DNA of 64,000 bases. Origin: Pohlia nutans. Its lineage: Eukaryota > Streptophyta > Bryopsida > Bryales > Mniaceae. The notes below the pieces were generated by a model. It was not told where the DNA came from and searched no databases. It saw only the letters and a list, made by a program, of their open reading frames with translations. Location of the stretch: assembly GCA_022496805.1 (NCBI GenBank), contig CM040091.1:18652336-18716335 (forward strand). The letters are read 5' to 3'. This document shows positions 10,442 to 22,073 of the stretch, one piece after another (within the stretch, counting starts at the first letter, position 1; every line of letters starts with the position of its first letter). Position numbers and translations under genes: made by a program.

Positions 10442-10709
10442 CTAGTAAATCTCGAGTTACAATGCAACACATAACTAAATAAACATGATCAAGAAATATG
10501 GACTCCATTGCAAAAGAATGTTGATTGAAAGAAATTGAAAAACTTGATTATAGATGAAAACAATTTACAGAATAGGCAAATGGATGACAATGGATGAAAA
10601 TGATATATAATGAGATATTTGATGATAATTGATGGGTGTAAAACTTGGATGAAAATGTGACGGATTTTGTGACATAGGGGTCGTGACACTCTGCATTTAA
10701 TATAATAGA
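10442..10709 (-). mobile_element. Internal Helitron-end unit within copy 1
   Basis: On the minus strand this 268-bp piece begins TCTATTATATT at 10709 and ends with a small hairpin (GTTGCATTGTAAC) and CTAG at 10442, followed by T. It looks like a complete short non-autonomous Helitron, with the RING segment lying beyond its 3' end. The matching unit is 37509-37766. Confidence 0.65.
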
Positions 10710-10773
10710 TGTACATAAGTCAATCTGGCTATACTAGACCTTCTATACCAAATCTCGAGTTTGAAGCAAACAA

Positions 10774-10880
10774 AAAATTTGCTGCACGGTAATGCAAGGT
10801 AAATTTGCTGCAAGGTAGAGAACCTTCTGCAAGGTAAATTTGCTGCAAGGTAGAGAACCTTCTGCAAGGTAAATTTGCTG
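10774..10880. repeat. 35-bp tandem repeat
   Basis: A 35-bp unit (aaatttgctgcaaggtagag plus 15 bp more) occurs twice exactly (10801-10835, 10836-10870), with partial copies on each side. It lies just beyond the right end of Helitron copy 1. Confidence 0.85.
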
Positions 10881-12007
10881 ATGTGCCACTTGTTTGGGGA
10901 GTTGAGTTTTTCGCAATGAAATCCTGGTCTCTTTCCAAAAAAATCAAAAAGTAAAAGTATCAAATAAAGAAGCAAACAAATAAATCACAAGCACAAGTCT
11001 TACCTCCATCTCGTGATTTTTGAGTAAATCCTCTTGATTCTTTCCAAAAACATGCCTCTTAAATTTGTTCCGGCAAAATGGCAAGTAACTCGGGGGTCTT
11101 GGAGAATTGTGCAACTCAGTTTATACAATTGGATCTACAACCTAGCAAGATCCATACATTTCTGAGTTGGTAGTTGGGGGTCTTACAAATTGTAGTCATG
11201 GTAACGCCTTTCAAAGAGACAAGGGCCACATTCTGGCTCGAAAGCTCATTGCGCCCAAAAAAATGGAGCAAATACCCACACTCTAACATCCCTAAGAGCA
11301 TTCCCACTGGCGACTACTATCTTCAAATTCCTTACTAAAAATCCAGGTCTTGATTTGACTTGGGAAGACTTTTTGCAAAACAAGAGCTTTCGAGGTTGGT
11401 ATATTGTTTGTAGAAACCAGCTAGTTTCTTCTTGTCTGGAAAAATTTAGGTTTGGGTTGGTATATCAAGTTCGAAAATAGGAATAAGGAAGAATGTTCTG
11501 AAACGGTTAATACATTCAAAACCAATGTGCAGACTGCCATATAATGGTTAACCAAATTCAATGCCACTTACAAATTTGTAGAAATTACAATAGAATAATG
11601 AGAAAAATTACATTCTTCATAATTTGCTATTTTCCTATGCAAAAAAATACTATTCACCTTCAACTCCTACCACTAATAAGCCAAAGTTATGACATTCTAT
11701 CTTACCTTTGAGAGCAAACAAACAGTGGCTTCAGAGGCAGATCTCAGGCTCCATCCGAAAGTTTCATCTCTACACCAAAATTAGCAAGAACGCTCACACT
11801 GGTGGGCGTGTCATTAGGAAATCCAAATCACGAAGTTTCTCTCGGTGTTTCTAACAGAGATTTCGCTTGAACTGCCACGTTGTCATTCCCTCTCAGTCTG
11901 CTGCACTATTCCTGACACCTCCCATTCCTATCATAGGCAACAATTATTTAGACTTCTGCATCACTTTCAGTTCTTCAAGCTCCACCCAGGCTTCAGAATC
12001 CGTTGCT
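10881..12007. other. Gene-free AT-rich stretch
   Basis: No convincing gene, RNA or element is seen here. Short open frames lack family similarity and have no splice-consistent continuation. Confidence 0.5.
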
Positions 12008-12360
12008 GATTAGTGCTCAATTGGCTCTTTGCAGTGGAATCAATATTTGTTCCATTTGTACCCAAAAAGTAGAGATTAGTGCTCAATTGGCTCTTTGCAG
12101 TGGAATCAATATTTGTTCCATTTGTACCCAAAAAGTAGAGAGTAGTGCTCAATTGGCTCTTTGCAGTAGAATACAAACTTGTTGCATTTGTACCCAAAAA
12201 GTTTAGACTAGTGCTGAATTGGCTCTTTGCAGGGGAGAGTCAAAATTTGTTGCATTTGTGCCCAAAAAGTAGAGATTAGTGCTCAATTGGCTCTTTGAAG
12301 TGGAATAAAATTTTGTTCCATTTGTGCCCAGAAAGTAGTGGAGATTAGTGGTGAATTGAG
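12008..12360. repeat. 66-bp minisatellite abutting the O-methyltransferase start
   Basis: Five full units of 66-68 bp and a partial sixth begin at 12008, 12074, 12140, 12206, 12274 and 12342. Each contains 'caattggctctttgcag' or a close variant (one unit has ctttgaag) and 'gttccatttgtacccaaaaa' or a close variant. The array stops about a dozen bases before the ATG at 12372, so it forms the proximal promoter or leader. Confidence 0.9.
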
Positions 12361-12371
12361 GTGTGTGTAGA

Positions 12372-15300
12372 ATGGAGGTGCAAGACAAGGATATGGAGGC
12401 GTTTTACGTAATGCAGGAGCTCAACTACTTGTACGCCTACCCGCAGGCTTTCAAGGCGGCGCTGGACCTGCGAATCCCGGACATTCTGCACGCAGCCGGC
12501 GAAGCGCTCACGCCGCAGCAGATCGCCGACCGCCTCCCTCGCAAGTCTCGCGACGCGGCGCAGAAACTGGGTCGCATTCTTCGCCTTCTCGCCCACAAGG
12601 GCATCTTCACCCAATCCCCGGCATCACCCTCCCAATCCACCAGGTATCCATCGTCACTGCTCTCTCTTTTTATTTACATGTCACAGGGAACTTTGTCCAA
12701 TTCACTAGGAAGTCAACATTACTGCCAAACTGCTGTTTAAGGTGGTTACTCCATTCCCAACTGGCGCCTTAAACCAATGTTCAGCTAGGGGCATTTTCAG
12801 CAATCAATGCTGCAATGATGTTGGTTGTAGCATGAGTTACAATTGGTAATGGGTTCTCTCTTGTTGGTTTTAGTATATGTAAGTGTGGTTATGAATTCGT
12901 TGTTGTTGGTTTAAGCATCTTTAGTGTGTACAATACAAATCTTCTTTGGACAGAAACAACTCTACCTATGTGACGTGAATGGGATGTGTCATACTTCAAC
13001 TTTGAAAATTTATAACTAATTCATTCTTCATCCAAGAATTATGTTTCAACTTGTGTTGGAATCTATTTCTTCTTGCCTACCTCTAAAAAATAATAATACT
13101 AAATAACATCAATGTCTCATATCCGTATTTCTTATTCAATTGAGAATGGGGTAATCACCTTATAGCAGGTTTTTCAAGTGGTTGTTCAATTTAGGGCTAG
13201 AATGTAGTATCAGGAACCTCCCGTGTACTATCCCCAGTAGAATGTAGTTAGGAGTAAATTTGCGGAAGTGAGGTTCCTGATACTATATGTGTCCCCGATT
13301 TACCATCATTCTTGTACCCTCTACTGCCTAGTAATATGGTCAAGGTTCCTTGTGTGTCATGTGATGATGTGTTCTTTTTAACTCCTAAAGTACCAAGAAG
13401 CCTAAATCGGATCTCATGTTATTTTTTGGCATTCTATGGGGAGTTTCTTTTGTTCATTATCTTCACGATTGCAATCCAATGGTGTGGTGATGTGAACTCT
13501 GAGCCAATAGGACTAGACAGTTAGGTTGAGCAATAGGAAGCTTATTATGGGACAGAGGGAGTAATGTTCGTCACTAATTTTGGTAATGTAAAATTTGGTC
13601 CTACTTGAATTATATTTTGCACAACATGATTGAATTTGTAATTTTAAAACCATTAATCCTTGGTCCGTTAGGGGTTAAAAACGAACTGGTTTTTCTTTCA
13701 TCTTCACTTGCTCCGTAACATAAATCAACTGGTTTTCCTATATTACTAGGGTTCAAGTCTACTTGCCTTTCATAACATTCTCGAAAGAAAACTCTAACAC
13801 AAAGAAGAATCAAGATTCTCCAATCCTCACACTTGGACACTCATCCTCTAGTTCAAGGTAGTCCCTGAAATCAGTCACTAAACCTCTAAAGGACCAAGGA
13901 TTCACAATTTGAAAATGACTCAAATCTTTTTTCAGTGAATAAGAAGAAGATGGATGCATTGAAAGAAGGGAACTATGTTTTTATGTGAGGCATTATGAAC
14001 TAGTTTGAGTCGTATATTTGTAGTCGTAGAATCCCAAATTTCTTCTAAGAAGATGGATGCACTGATAGAAGGGAATGTTACTTACAGCGAGGCGTGTTTG
14101 AGGTATGGTTTGACATCGGTGTCGAAGTACTTCGTGACGGGCTCGGAGTTCGACTTGACGCCGTACGCGAGGATGATGCAACGGCAGGACATGCACGGGC
14201 CCTTCAACCACCTGCGAGAAGCCGTGGAGGAGGATGCCAACGGGTTCGTGCTTGCCAATGGGAGCGACATGTGGAGCTATGGCAGCGCCAACCCGGATTT
14301 CAACCAGGCTTTTAACGCGTCCATGCGGAGTCGGTCCAAGCTGCTGAATACTGTGATGGCCCGCGAGTACGCGGGGTTTAAGGATGCGCAATGCTTGGTG
14401 GACGTGGGCGGTGGCGTGGGTGGCGCGTTGGCTCAGATTGTGGCCGTGCATCCTCACATTCGCGGTCGAAACTTCGACTTGCCTCATGTCATCGCCACTG
14501 CTCCCTCCATTGCTGGTGAGAGCCTCTCACTAGAAGGAAATGTGTCGTTTTTCACTTACTATAAATGAAAAAGAAATGAAACGGCACTAGGCACATGGGC
14601 TGTGTTAATGCTGATGAGTAGTTTTGGTCACAAGAAGACAAAAACATAAGTATAATATTCCGGTACTATTCACTGTTCCCACGAAATGAGGAATGAAAAT
14701 CGACAGGTTTGCTACTAGTGTCTCCTCCACTCATGCTTTCTTTTTAAAAAAATCAAAATTAGTTAGTCTACTATGTACTTTTGATCACAACACATTAGGG
14801 GTGTCAGATATCTTGCTTCCCATTCTCAATCTTCAGAGAATGTATATGTGGCACTTTCTCCTTGAATTGTGGAGGACTCGTCCTCTGAAGATTGAGAAGT
14901 GGAAGAAATCTTTGTGTAGGAAACACACTAGGAGACAAAGAAGGAATTTTATACTTTCTTTGTTTCCTTCATCTTCTTTTCTTTTTGGTTTTGAATCTTT
15001 TGTTGTGAACTTTATTGTGTTCTTGTTTTTTTGTAAATTTTCTTTGTTTCCTTCTTTGTTTTTATACTTCCACATTTCTTTATGGTAAAATAACCTTATT
15101 GAATAAGAAACTAATAGATATTACATAAGCTTTAGAAAAATGATTCTCACAATAGGATGTTTTGAATGTTGTCCACTAATGTTGGTGATAAAAAATTTGA
15201 TATGTTAAGTGTCAAAAACAGTGTTGAAAAGATTGTCGAAAGCAACAACTTTTCTTTTTTTTGGGGGGGTAGTGAGAGTTTTCAATTTGCATTTACAAAT

Positions 15301-16757
15301 CACCTCCATTCTCCGAACAGGAAGCTTGCACTCTTTAACACTCCTCATGTTTCATTATCAGGATTTTATGACTAAGAGAAAGTGGATCTGTAGGTGTTGA
15401 ACATGTCCCTGGAAGTTTCTTAGAATTCGTTCCATCAGGAGACACCATTCTTCTGCAGGTATGCAATTCCTAACTCATTTCCAACTTCTCAACGTAGAGA
15501 GAATTTCTTACGTTTTCGTAACATTCTTGAAACAATGTGAAGGCAAAAGGCCTTCTGAAGAGGAAGGATCCTTCCTTTCATGTTCAAGAATGTTATGTTT
15601 GCTTCTTCCCCACACAAAATATACTTTAACTTGAACTCAATTATTCAACAACATTTCCATAACCTTATTAAAATCCATACAGTTGAGTTTTTTTTGCTCA
15701 TCAATATAGCTAAGCCATGTGAAACTTAAGATCAAAAACTAGGACAATTATTTTTGGACAAAGGGAGCATGAATTTTCAATAGTTATGTTTGTAGGTGAA
15801 CCCAAAATCAACCCTAGACTCTGAGAGGCTCACATATACCGAGTATGTGCATCTTCACAGGTAGAGATAGAGACATTCCCACATGGGATTTCATGGGACA
15901 AAATTCCCACAATCGTAGAGTATTTTGGTCTGGAAAAGTTACAATTGTGGGAAATTTGTTCGCGTTTCCGATATGGGAATCTTGTATTTATCTCCCTGTG
16001 CTTGTGCAATCAATATGTAGGTTTTAGTGTCGTATATATTGGGTCCAATGGTAGGGTACGTGTTGGGTCCAATGGTAGGGTACATGTTGGGTCCAATCGT
16101 AGGGTACATGTTGGGTCCAATTGTAGGGTATAGCTTGGGTCCAATTGTAAGGTACATGTTGGGTCCAATTGTAGGGTATCACGGGTACCGTGACACATTC
16201 ACCAGGTAGTAAATGGTACAAGAATGATGGTGAATTCTTGGTGAACACTTGCTAAATTGAACAACCATTTGTAAAACTTGCTATAAACTGCAGTTTGGTA
16301 ATAATATTTACTTGGTAGTGAATCAGTCAAGGTTCCTATGGTATATATTGGATCCAATTGTAGGATATATGTTGAGTCCAATCGTAGGGTCGCGTTTTAA
16401 GACAAGGTCCATTTTTGGTGTATTGATGATGTGTGAGTGGGGGCGTGTATTGTACAGCAAGTGCTGCATGACTGGGGGGATGAGGAGAGCGTCCAAATCC
16501 TGAAGAATTGTCATAAAGCGCTTCCGGAGAACGGCAAAGTGCTCATCCGGGAGCATGTGATAGAGCCTTCCCAAAACTCAGCTGCTAAAACCAGCGCCGC
16601 ATTGAACTCCGACATTTTAATGCTGGCGCTCTACCAAGGGCGAGGAAAAGAAAGAACCACCGCAGAATGGAAGTGTCTCTTGGAAGCTGCTGGCTTTTCT
16701 CACATCTCTTTTCTCACTCTTCAAGGCTTAGATCTCATAGAAGCTGTCAAAACTTAA
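12372..16757 (+). CDS. SAM-dependent plant O-methyltransferase (COMT class), 4 exons
   Basis: Exons 12372-12643, 14088-14515, 15394-15458 and 16458-16757 join in phase to give 354 aa, a normal length for the family. Exon 1 is the N-terminal dimerisation domain (QELNYLYAYPQAFKAALDL). Exon 2 carries the substrate region and the SAM-binding glycine motif LVDVGGGVGG (about 194-203), then NFDLPHVI. The 65-bp exon 3 gives VEHVPGSFLEFVPSGDTILLQ, and exon 4 the catalytic His259 in LHDWGDEE and KNCHKALPENGKVL. The enzyme should methylate a hydroxyl of a small phenolic such as a phenylpropanoid or flavonoid; the substrate cannot be read. Introns contain a TTAA MITE (intron 1), an inverted repeat (intron 2) and a minisatellite (intron 3). 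The exon 2 acceptor (ttacag at 14082-14087) was chosen because it alone keeps phase and family alignment. Confidence 0.9.
13207..13292. repeat. Short inverted-repeat element in OMT intron 1
   Basis: AGTATCAGGAACCTC and its inverse GAGGTTCCTGATACT bound about 85 bp. Likely a very small MITE remnant. Confidence 0.55.
13378..13678. mobile_element. TTAA-type MITE in OMT intron 1
   Basis: Starts TTAACTCCTAAAGTACCAAG and ends CCGTTAGGGGTTAA, with the family motif 'gtaaaatttggtcctact' inside. About 120 bp of unrelated sequence, ending in a Stowaway-like 'acagagggagta', interrupts it. Confidence 0.75.
13946..14080. repeat. Duplicated intron/exon edge before OMT exon 2
   Basis: 'aagaagatggatgcattga' (13946) recurs as 'aagaagatggatgcactga' (14047) with matching downstream bases about 100 bp apart. 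Only the second copy leads into the splice acceptor at 14087. Confidence 0.6.
14820..14898. repeat. Short inverted repeat in OMT intron 2
   Basis: 'ttctcaatcttcagaga' and its near-inverse 'cctctgaagattgagaa' are separated by about 42 bp and could form a hairpin in the pre-mRNA. Confidence 0.55.
15851..16007. mobile_element. Small TIR element (CACAGG...CCTGTG)
   Basis: The ends CACAGGTAGAGATAGAGACA and TTTATCTCCCTGTG are inverted. The body is homologous to 56157-56329, including 'acaattgtgggaaatttgt'. Non-coding, superfamily not certain. Confidence 0.6.
16038..16182. repeat. 24-bp minisatellite in OMT intron 3
   Basis: Six units of 24 bp (ttgggtccaatggtagggta plus 4) lie head to tail; a diverged remnant of about two units follows at 16345-16395. 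The array opens long frames on both strands, which are repeat artefacts. Confidence 0.9.
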
Positions 16758-17053
16758 GGTAGAGGACTCATAAACCGATCAACTTTCAGTTGAACAAGTT
16801 CCTCATGGAGTGTTCAAAAGAATTTTTTTGGGAGAATGTGCAAACTTTGTGGGAGAGCATTGATGATGGAATCAAAATTTTCCAAATTTTCTTTTTTTAG
16901 TTATGAATTTTGGAAGGTGATGTCATAGGTGTTCCTTAAACCAATCAAGCTGTGGTGTACATTTGAGGGTGGGCTTGAAGGCTAGAATCTTCTTTTTGAG
17001 AAGATTGGCCTAGTGCACGGTTTTTGGCCTGCACAAATTATGAGCCCTCTTCC

Positions 17054-17382
17054 TTAACCCCTAAAAGTCCCATCATCCAGAATTGGATCATGAACAGATT
17101 AGAAGCTTCGCATCTTTTTCATACAATTTTGAATGACTTTCATCCAAGTCACATTTGTAAACCTGTTAAGTTCTCCACCAATTACAATAAATCTCTTGTG
17201 ATGGGGACCTGTTGATAATATTGGAGAGGCCTCCAACTACAAGTATGTCAAATTTTTTGGGTAGATTTTATGCTTGCAATGGTTCTCTCAAGTACGCCTC
17301 ATGTACATTTGAGCCATGCTAATATCTATTTTCAAGGCTAGCATCTACTTCTGTTCAAAGGGCTGGTACGTTTAGGGGTTAA
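17054..17382. mobile_element. TTAA-flanked element, CCCCTAAAAGTCCCATC ends
   Basis: Starts TTAACCCCTAAAAGTCCC and ends CGTTTAGGGGTTAA. The interior differs from the GGACCAAG family. It abuts the next element, sharing one TTAA at 17379-17382. Confidence 0.7.
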
Positions 17383-17617
17383 CCCCTAAAGGACCATAAG
17401 GTCACCAGGTTGCTCCTGTTTTTGTCAATAATTTTAAGTAGGTTTTATGTAAATTCTTTTTGGTTAAATTTAAAAAATAAAAAATTCAACATATATACTT
17501 TTCTTCACTAATTCCACTGATATAAAATGTTGTTCCATTCAAATTATAATTTTCACAATATGATTGTTTAAACTTGTCATTTTGAAAACCATGAATCCTT
17601 GGTCCTTTAGGGGTTAA
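17379..17617. mobile_element. TTAA-type MITE
   Basis: Starts TTAACCCCTAAAGGACC and ends GGTCCTTTAGGGGTTAA, with the standard interior. Shares its left TTAA with the preceding element and its right TTAA with a following, 5'-trimmed relative that runs to about 17842. Confidence 0.85.
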
Positions 17618-17842
17618 CCAAGAAGCCCAAATTGAGTCTCATGTTTTTTCAACAATTTTGAATTAGTCCTATGTAGACTTCCTTTTATTCAAATTTCTCT
17701 CTCTTTTGATCAACACATGCAATGTTCTTCATTGATTCGAATGATATAAAACGTGGACGTGTGTGAATTATATTTCTCACAACATGATCAATTGAATTTG
17801 TCATTTTAAAATCATTAATCCTTGGTCCTTTAGAAATTAATT
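17614..17842. mobile_element. TTAA-type MITE, trimmed end
   Basis: Begins TTAACCAAGAAGCCCAAATTG, lacking the first dozen bases of the terminal repeat, then follows the family to 'tccttggtcctttagaaatt'. Directly adjacent to the copy at 17379. Confidence 0.65.
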
Positions 17843-17879
17843 TCCATGAAATAATTAGGATGCATTTTCTCACCCTTTG

Positions 17880-18300
17880 TTGTCTCTGCTCTTTTAGGGG
17901 AAAAACTAAGTAAATGCTTTGTTTTTAAGGAGTTACATGGCTGAACAGTACAAACAAGGTGTTAAAGTAAATGTAGAATAAATACTAAGGCAGGGACTAC
18001 GCGACTAGCCGCTTGTTATGTGTACATAACATTCAGTAGCATGCATTGTCTTTGCTTTGGGTGTACAGTAGATGGTGTGGACTATTCGACACCCAACAAT
18101 ACTTTATCAACAGATAAGTGAAGAAGTAGAGGGTCAAGGTGATGAGCAAAGTGCATGAAGGAAAGGCAGTGGGTATGAAGGCTACTGAATGTTATATATG
18201 TGGCTTAGTTAGTTGAACTACTACCCTAACACAATCTTTATCCACACAGTATCTCCACCATCATTGTCTCTAGATAGCCCTTTGGCTTTGAAAAAAACAG
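17880..18300. repeat. Dispersed repeat, shared with 51958-52085 and 56036-56380
   Basis: 'ggagttacatggctgaaca' and 'aaatactaaggcag' recur at 51995-52065, and 'agtagcatgcatt' with 'atgaaggctact' recur at 56050 and 56359. Non-coding dispersed repeat of unknown type. Confidence 0.6.
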
Positions 18301-18479
18301 GTGTGCATGGGTTGAATTTATTTGAAGGAAATCTAAAAAGTTTTCTTCCAAATATTACGTAACAACGTGCGAACAAAGATAGGGTCCAAATAAATCTTTG
18401 AAGGTAAAATTATAAATGATTTACATTAATATAGAATGCTCAAAACTAATTTCAAGAAGAAAGATGAAAATATTCTCAT

Positions 18480-19080
18480 AATATTACTAATTATATGTGT
18501 TGACTATTGAAAATTTACCAATTGAAATTAAAAATTGAAAATTAAACCAATGCACTACTGAGGATTTCCTTTAAATCTTTTATAAATTTCCTTTGTTGCC
18601 TAGAATTTTTGTTACTTGTTGGTTCTCATTGCCATATTTCCTTTGGTTTTGTTTAGTTGAGTTTCTTTTTGGAGGTTCGCCTTTAGAAGTAGTATAAAGT
18701 AAGTAAAAATCACAAAATGGACTAAGCTGTTTTTTTAATAATGAAATATAAATTTATTTATTAAGATAAAAAATACAAACAACACTCAATTTGCTATTTA
18801 TGCACTTGGTCAAGTGCGCTCATTTCATGAGCAAATCTGGCTTTAAAAAAATTGGCTAAATTTTTTTTTTAAAAGCAGGAACTTTTGTTTATTTACAATC
18901 ATTTATATAGTAAAAAGATAATTCGTTTTTTTAATATTATCCTTATCTTCATCTTCTCTTTTATCTTTTGTTTTATCTTCTTTTCTTTCTTGTATTCTTT
19001 CTTGTCTTCCTCTTGTCTTTTGTTTTTATTTTATTTTAGAGTCCTTAAGGTCATCTTCAGTTTGATGAATCTACAAATAA
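18480..19080. repeat. Paralogue of 24060-25860 lacking two insertions
   Basis: The order of sequence matches the 24-26 kb region, but without the SINE (24094-24460) and without the foldback element (24616-25566). It therefore serves as an empty-site reference for both. Confidence 0.75.
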
Positions 19081-19087
19081 TTTTGCT

Positions 19088-19362
19088 TTACTACACTCTT
19101 ATTTGTTCACTCTAAATGGTTAAAAGGTGTGTAAGATTTTAGTGGTTTATCATTATTAGGTGTGTAAGAGGTGCGTAAGAGCTTGGTGGTTTTCAAAAGT
19201 TTTCAAAAGTTTTTTAGCTCCTTTTTTGGTGCTAAAAAGCTTTTGAAAACTTTTGAAAATCACCAAACTCTTACGCACCTCTTACACACCTAATAATGAT
19301 AAACCACTAAAATCTTCCACACCTTTAAACTATTTGGAGTGAAGAAATAAGATTATAATGAA
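19088..19362. repeat. Long near-perfect hairpin (foldback element)
   Basis: Two arms of about 130 bp are inverse copies around a centre near 19226. Left-arm motifs such as 'gtttatcattattaggtgtg' reappear inverted at about 19280-19305. No coding capacity; a foldback MITE is likely. Confidence 0.85.
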
Positions 19363-22070
19363 GAAAAATTCATGGTATCTTCTTCAAAATTTGATGGACT
19401 TTAATAATAACTCCTTTTTCTTCATTCTTTTCTTTCCATTTTGGCTCTTCTTGTGCAACCGCAATTTGACACTTGCACGAAGGTTTTCTTCTTCTTCCTT
19501 CTTTGTTAGGGTTTCATTTACTACTTGTGCCGCTCAACCATACCAAACAAAAACAAAAAAAACAAAAAAACAAAAAAATTAAGAAAAAAATCAAAGCGGG
19601 TTTAGCCGTCGAATTAACCCTAAACGGCGGCGAAACATTATTTAAAAAATAAATAAATAAATAAAAACTAAAATTAAATTAAATAAATAAATAAAATGTT
19701 TAGGGTGGATATAACCGCCAGCTCTCCTCTCCCTTCCCTCTCCCTTCCCTCTCCTCTCCCTTCCCTCTCCCTCTCCTATCCCTTCCCTCTCCATATAGGA
19801 CCTATTCAAAACTATCCAAAAAAATGTTTTTTTAATTTTTATTTTATCAAAATTATAAAAAAAAAAATAGATGCCCAGTTGGGTTCCTTGGATCATAAGC
19901 CCAATCATACAAATCTGTATGATTAATTTCAAACAAATTGTTGTTTCTTCTTGTGTCCTTGGATATTTTCATCCAATCTTTTGGACTAACAACTCATTGA
20001 ATATGTTGCAAATTGAGATGTAATTTGTGTTTTTTTAGCTTCAAGGTTCCAAACTTTATAAGAGATATTACAAATTTTGGCAAAGAAAATTGGGGGCTCA
20101 AATTACTTATGAGGTGGGCCTTAACTCCTAAATGTTGGGGACGCATTCTCTAGCGTTTTGATGACCAAAATAAAGCACTTTGCGATCAAAATGAGTCCCT
20201 TTTCATCCAATGTATCAATATGCACACATGTGTGTGTAGTGCACATCAAGCAGTTCTAAAATTCACTATGGAGGTGTTTGTCCTATCTTAAGAGACAAAT
20301 AAATAATTAAAATGGATGATCTATATAGTAGTAGTGTATTTTGAATTTTCTAACCTTTTATACCAAAGCTCAATTTAGACCATGTATATGGTCATTGATG
20401 CGTTTGAGCACAAATCTAGTTTTCACTTCATTCTAAATTTCTGATAAAGTAAAGAGATTGAGTGTTTTATTGCAATTACAAGTTTAGCACCTATTTCAAC
20501 GAGGTGCTAAAATTACTAATTTTAGAACATGGATGGTTTTCATTTACCATGGTGTTCTTCATTGTGATTTGTACCTACAATAAAGAAATTGAAGTTAAAA
20601 CGTTTATTTTATTATTTATATGAGGTTTTTAATAATTGCTTCAAAAATTATGATGATTTAAAATTCTCATATATTTTTTTGAAATATTTATAACTCCTAG
20701 TAGATACATACTCTCATCTACCCAAAAATATAATGTTAGATTTTTCTCTTAATCATCATATCAAAATTGAATTTTGAATAAAGAGCTCAATCCCATGGTG
20801 ATTGGCTCTTCTTCTAGGAGTTAACTTAATCCTTGATGGCCAAGCGGCCCTGTTGTAGCCTTCTAAAATGAATTATTTATCCAAATCACCCCCTTCCAAA
20901 ATTTTCCAATGTGTGTATTGGAGTTCTTTGTTTCTTAGAACATTCAATATTAGCTATGCACTTAATAACGTTTACTTGCAACAATAACTGCACGACAATG
21001 CCTCAACAATGGGAAATAAAAACCCTAACCTTTGTGCAAGGAATGCCACAAAGTCACCGAGCACGAGGAAGGAATTCTACAGCTTACGCTTCTCAATTCT
21101 CTAATTGATGACTTCAACCACGCCACTCATAGATGTTGGTCACTTATTCATCCATTTTAGAAAATCCTACAATGTTCAAATTGGAGCTACTATGGAAAAC
21201 CCTCCCTTTTGTGACATCCTTATTTCTATTTCTTCTTTATTTTTAAAAATATTGTATGTTTTTTTGTGTTTTATTATATACAATGAAAATTTGGCATATT
21301 GCTATAGCTATCAATGAAAGATCAAATGATGATATTAAAAAAAATCACAAATGAATAAATAAAACCCTATGGTTCAATTTGCGTCAGTCTCTAAATGACA
21401 GCCAATATTTGCTTGAACTTTAAATGCTGTTTAAATGTATTTTGAGGTATTGCCATGTATTTGAATGGTATTTTCATATTTTTCAAAGTTTTTTAAATTT
21501 ATTTTAGTATTTACCCTATCAATAATATTGCAATATATTTCAATGGTGTTTCAGTGGTATTGCAATGTATTTCAATGTTATTTTTAATTATTTCAATTTA
21601 ATATATTATATTTAATGGGATATTTTAATGTATTTCAAACATTTCATTTCTTTCATTAGTGTTTCCATATATTTTGATGGTATTTTCAAGTAATTCAATG
21701 TATATCCAGAATAATCCAATGCTATTTTGATGATGTTGTATTGAACTGGAATGTTAAATTGATTAAAATAATAATTTAAAATTAAACAAATTAAAAAGGA
21801 ATTTATGCGTATAATCTTAACGACTTACATTTTTGCATCATATCTTCCACATTCTCTCTACACCAAAACCACCATATACTGTGGTCCACGAAATTTACAA
21901 GAGGCTTTATTAATAATTAATTTTTTAAGTATTGTGGTAAAATTCGTCCGAATGGATTAAATCTTATGTAAATGGATGAAAGCTTGATAAAGTGGATGAA
22001 TTAACCCATGACATTCACATACCCACAGTATATGGCGATTTTGGTGTACTTGTGCACAGCGAGTAGAGAC
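19363..22070. other. Gene-free, low-complexity AT-rich stretch
   Basis: Contains a pyrimidine-rich tract of CTCTCCCTTCC type at 19725-19795 and a degenerate repeat of 'tatttcaatggtatt' type between 21420 and 21740. No gene was recognised. Confidence 0.5.
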
Positions 22071-22073
22071 TCA

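Larger units (their letters stand above)
8592..10709 (-). mobile_element. RING-bearing Helitron-like element, copy 1
   Basis: Read on the minus strand, it begins with TCTATTATATT after an A (10709) and ends with CTAG before a T (8592), the Helitron rule A|TC...CTRR|T. It shares both ends and nearly its full 2.1-kb body with 35656-37766, while flanks differ. A second Helitron-type terminus (CTAG at 10442-10445 with a small hairpin beside it) sits inside, about 268 bp from the 5' end. It carries a RING gene on the plus strand, opposite to the element's own polarity. No Rep/helicase is present, so it is non-autonomous. It lies about 420 bp after the CtpA stop codon. Confidence 0.75.

Noticed and set aside
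15939..16248. Repetitive frames (YPTIGPN-like and others) on both strands
   Set aside because: Generated by the 24-bp minisatellite in OMT intron 3.
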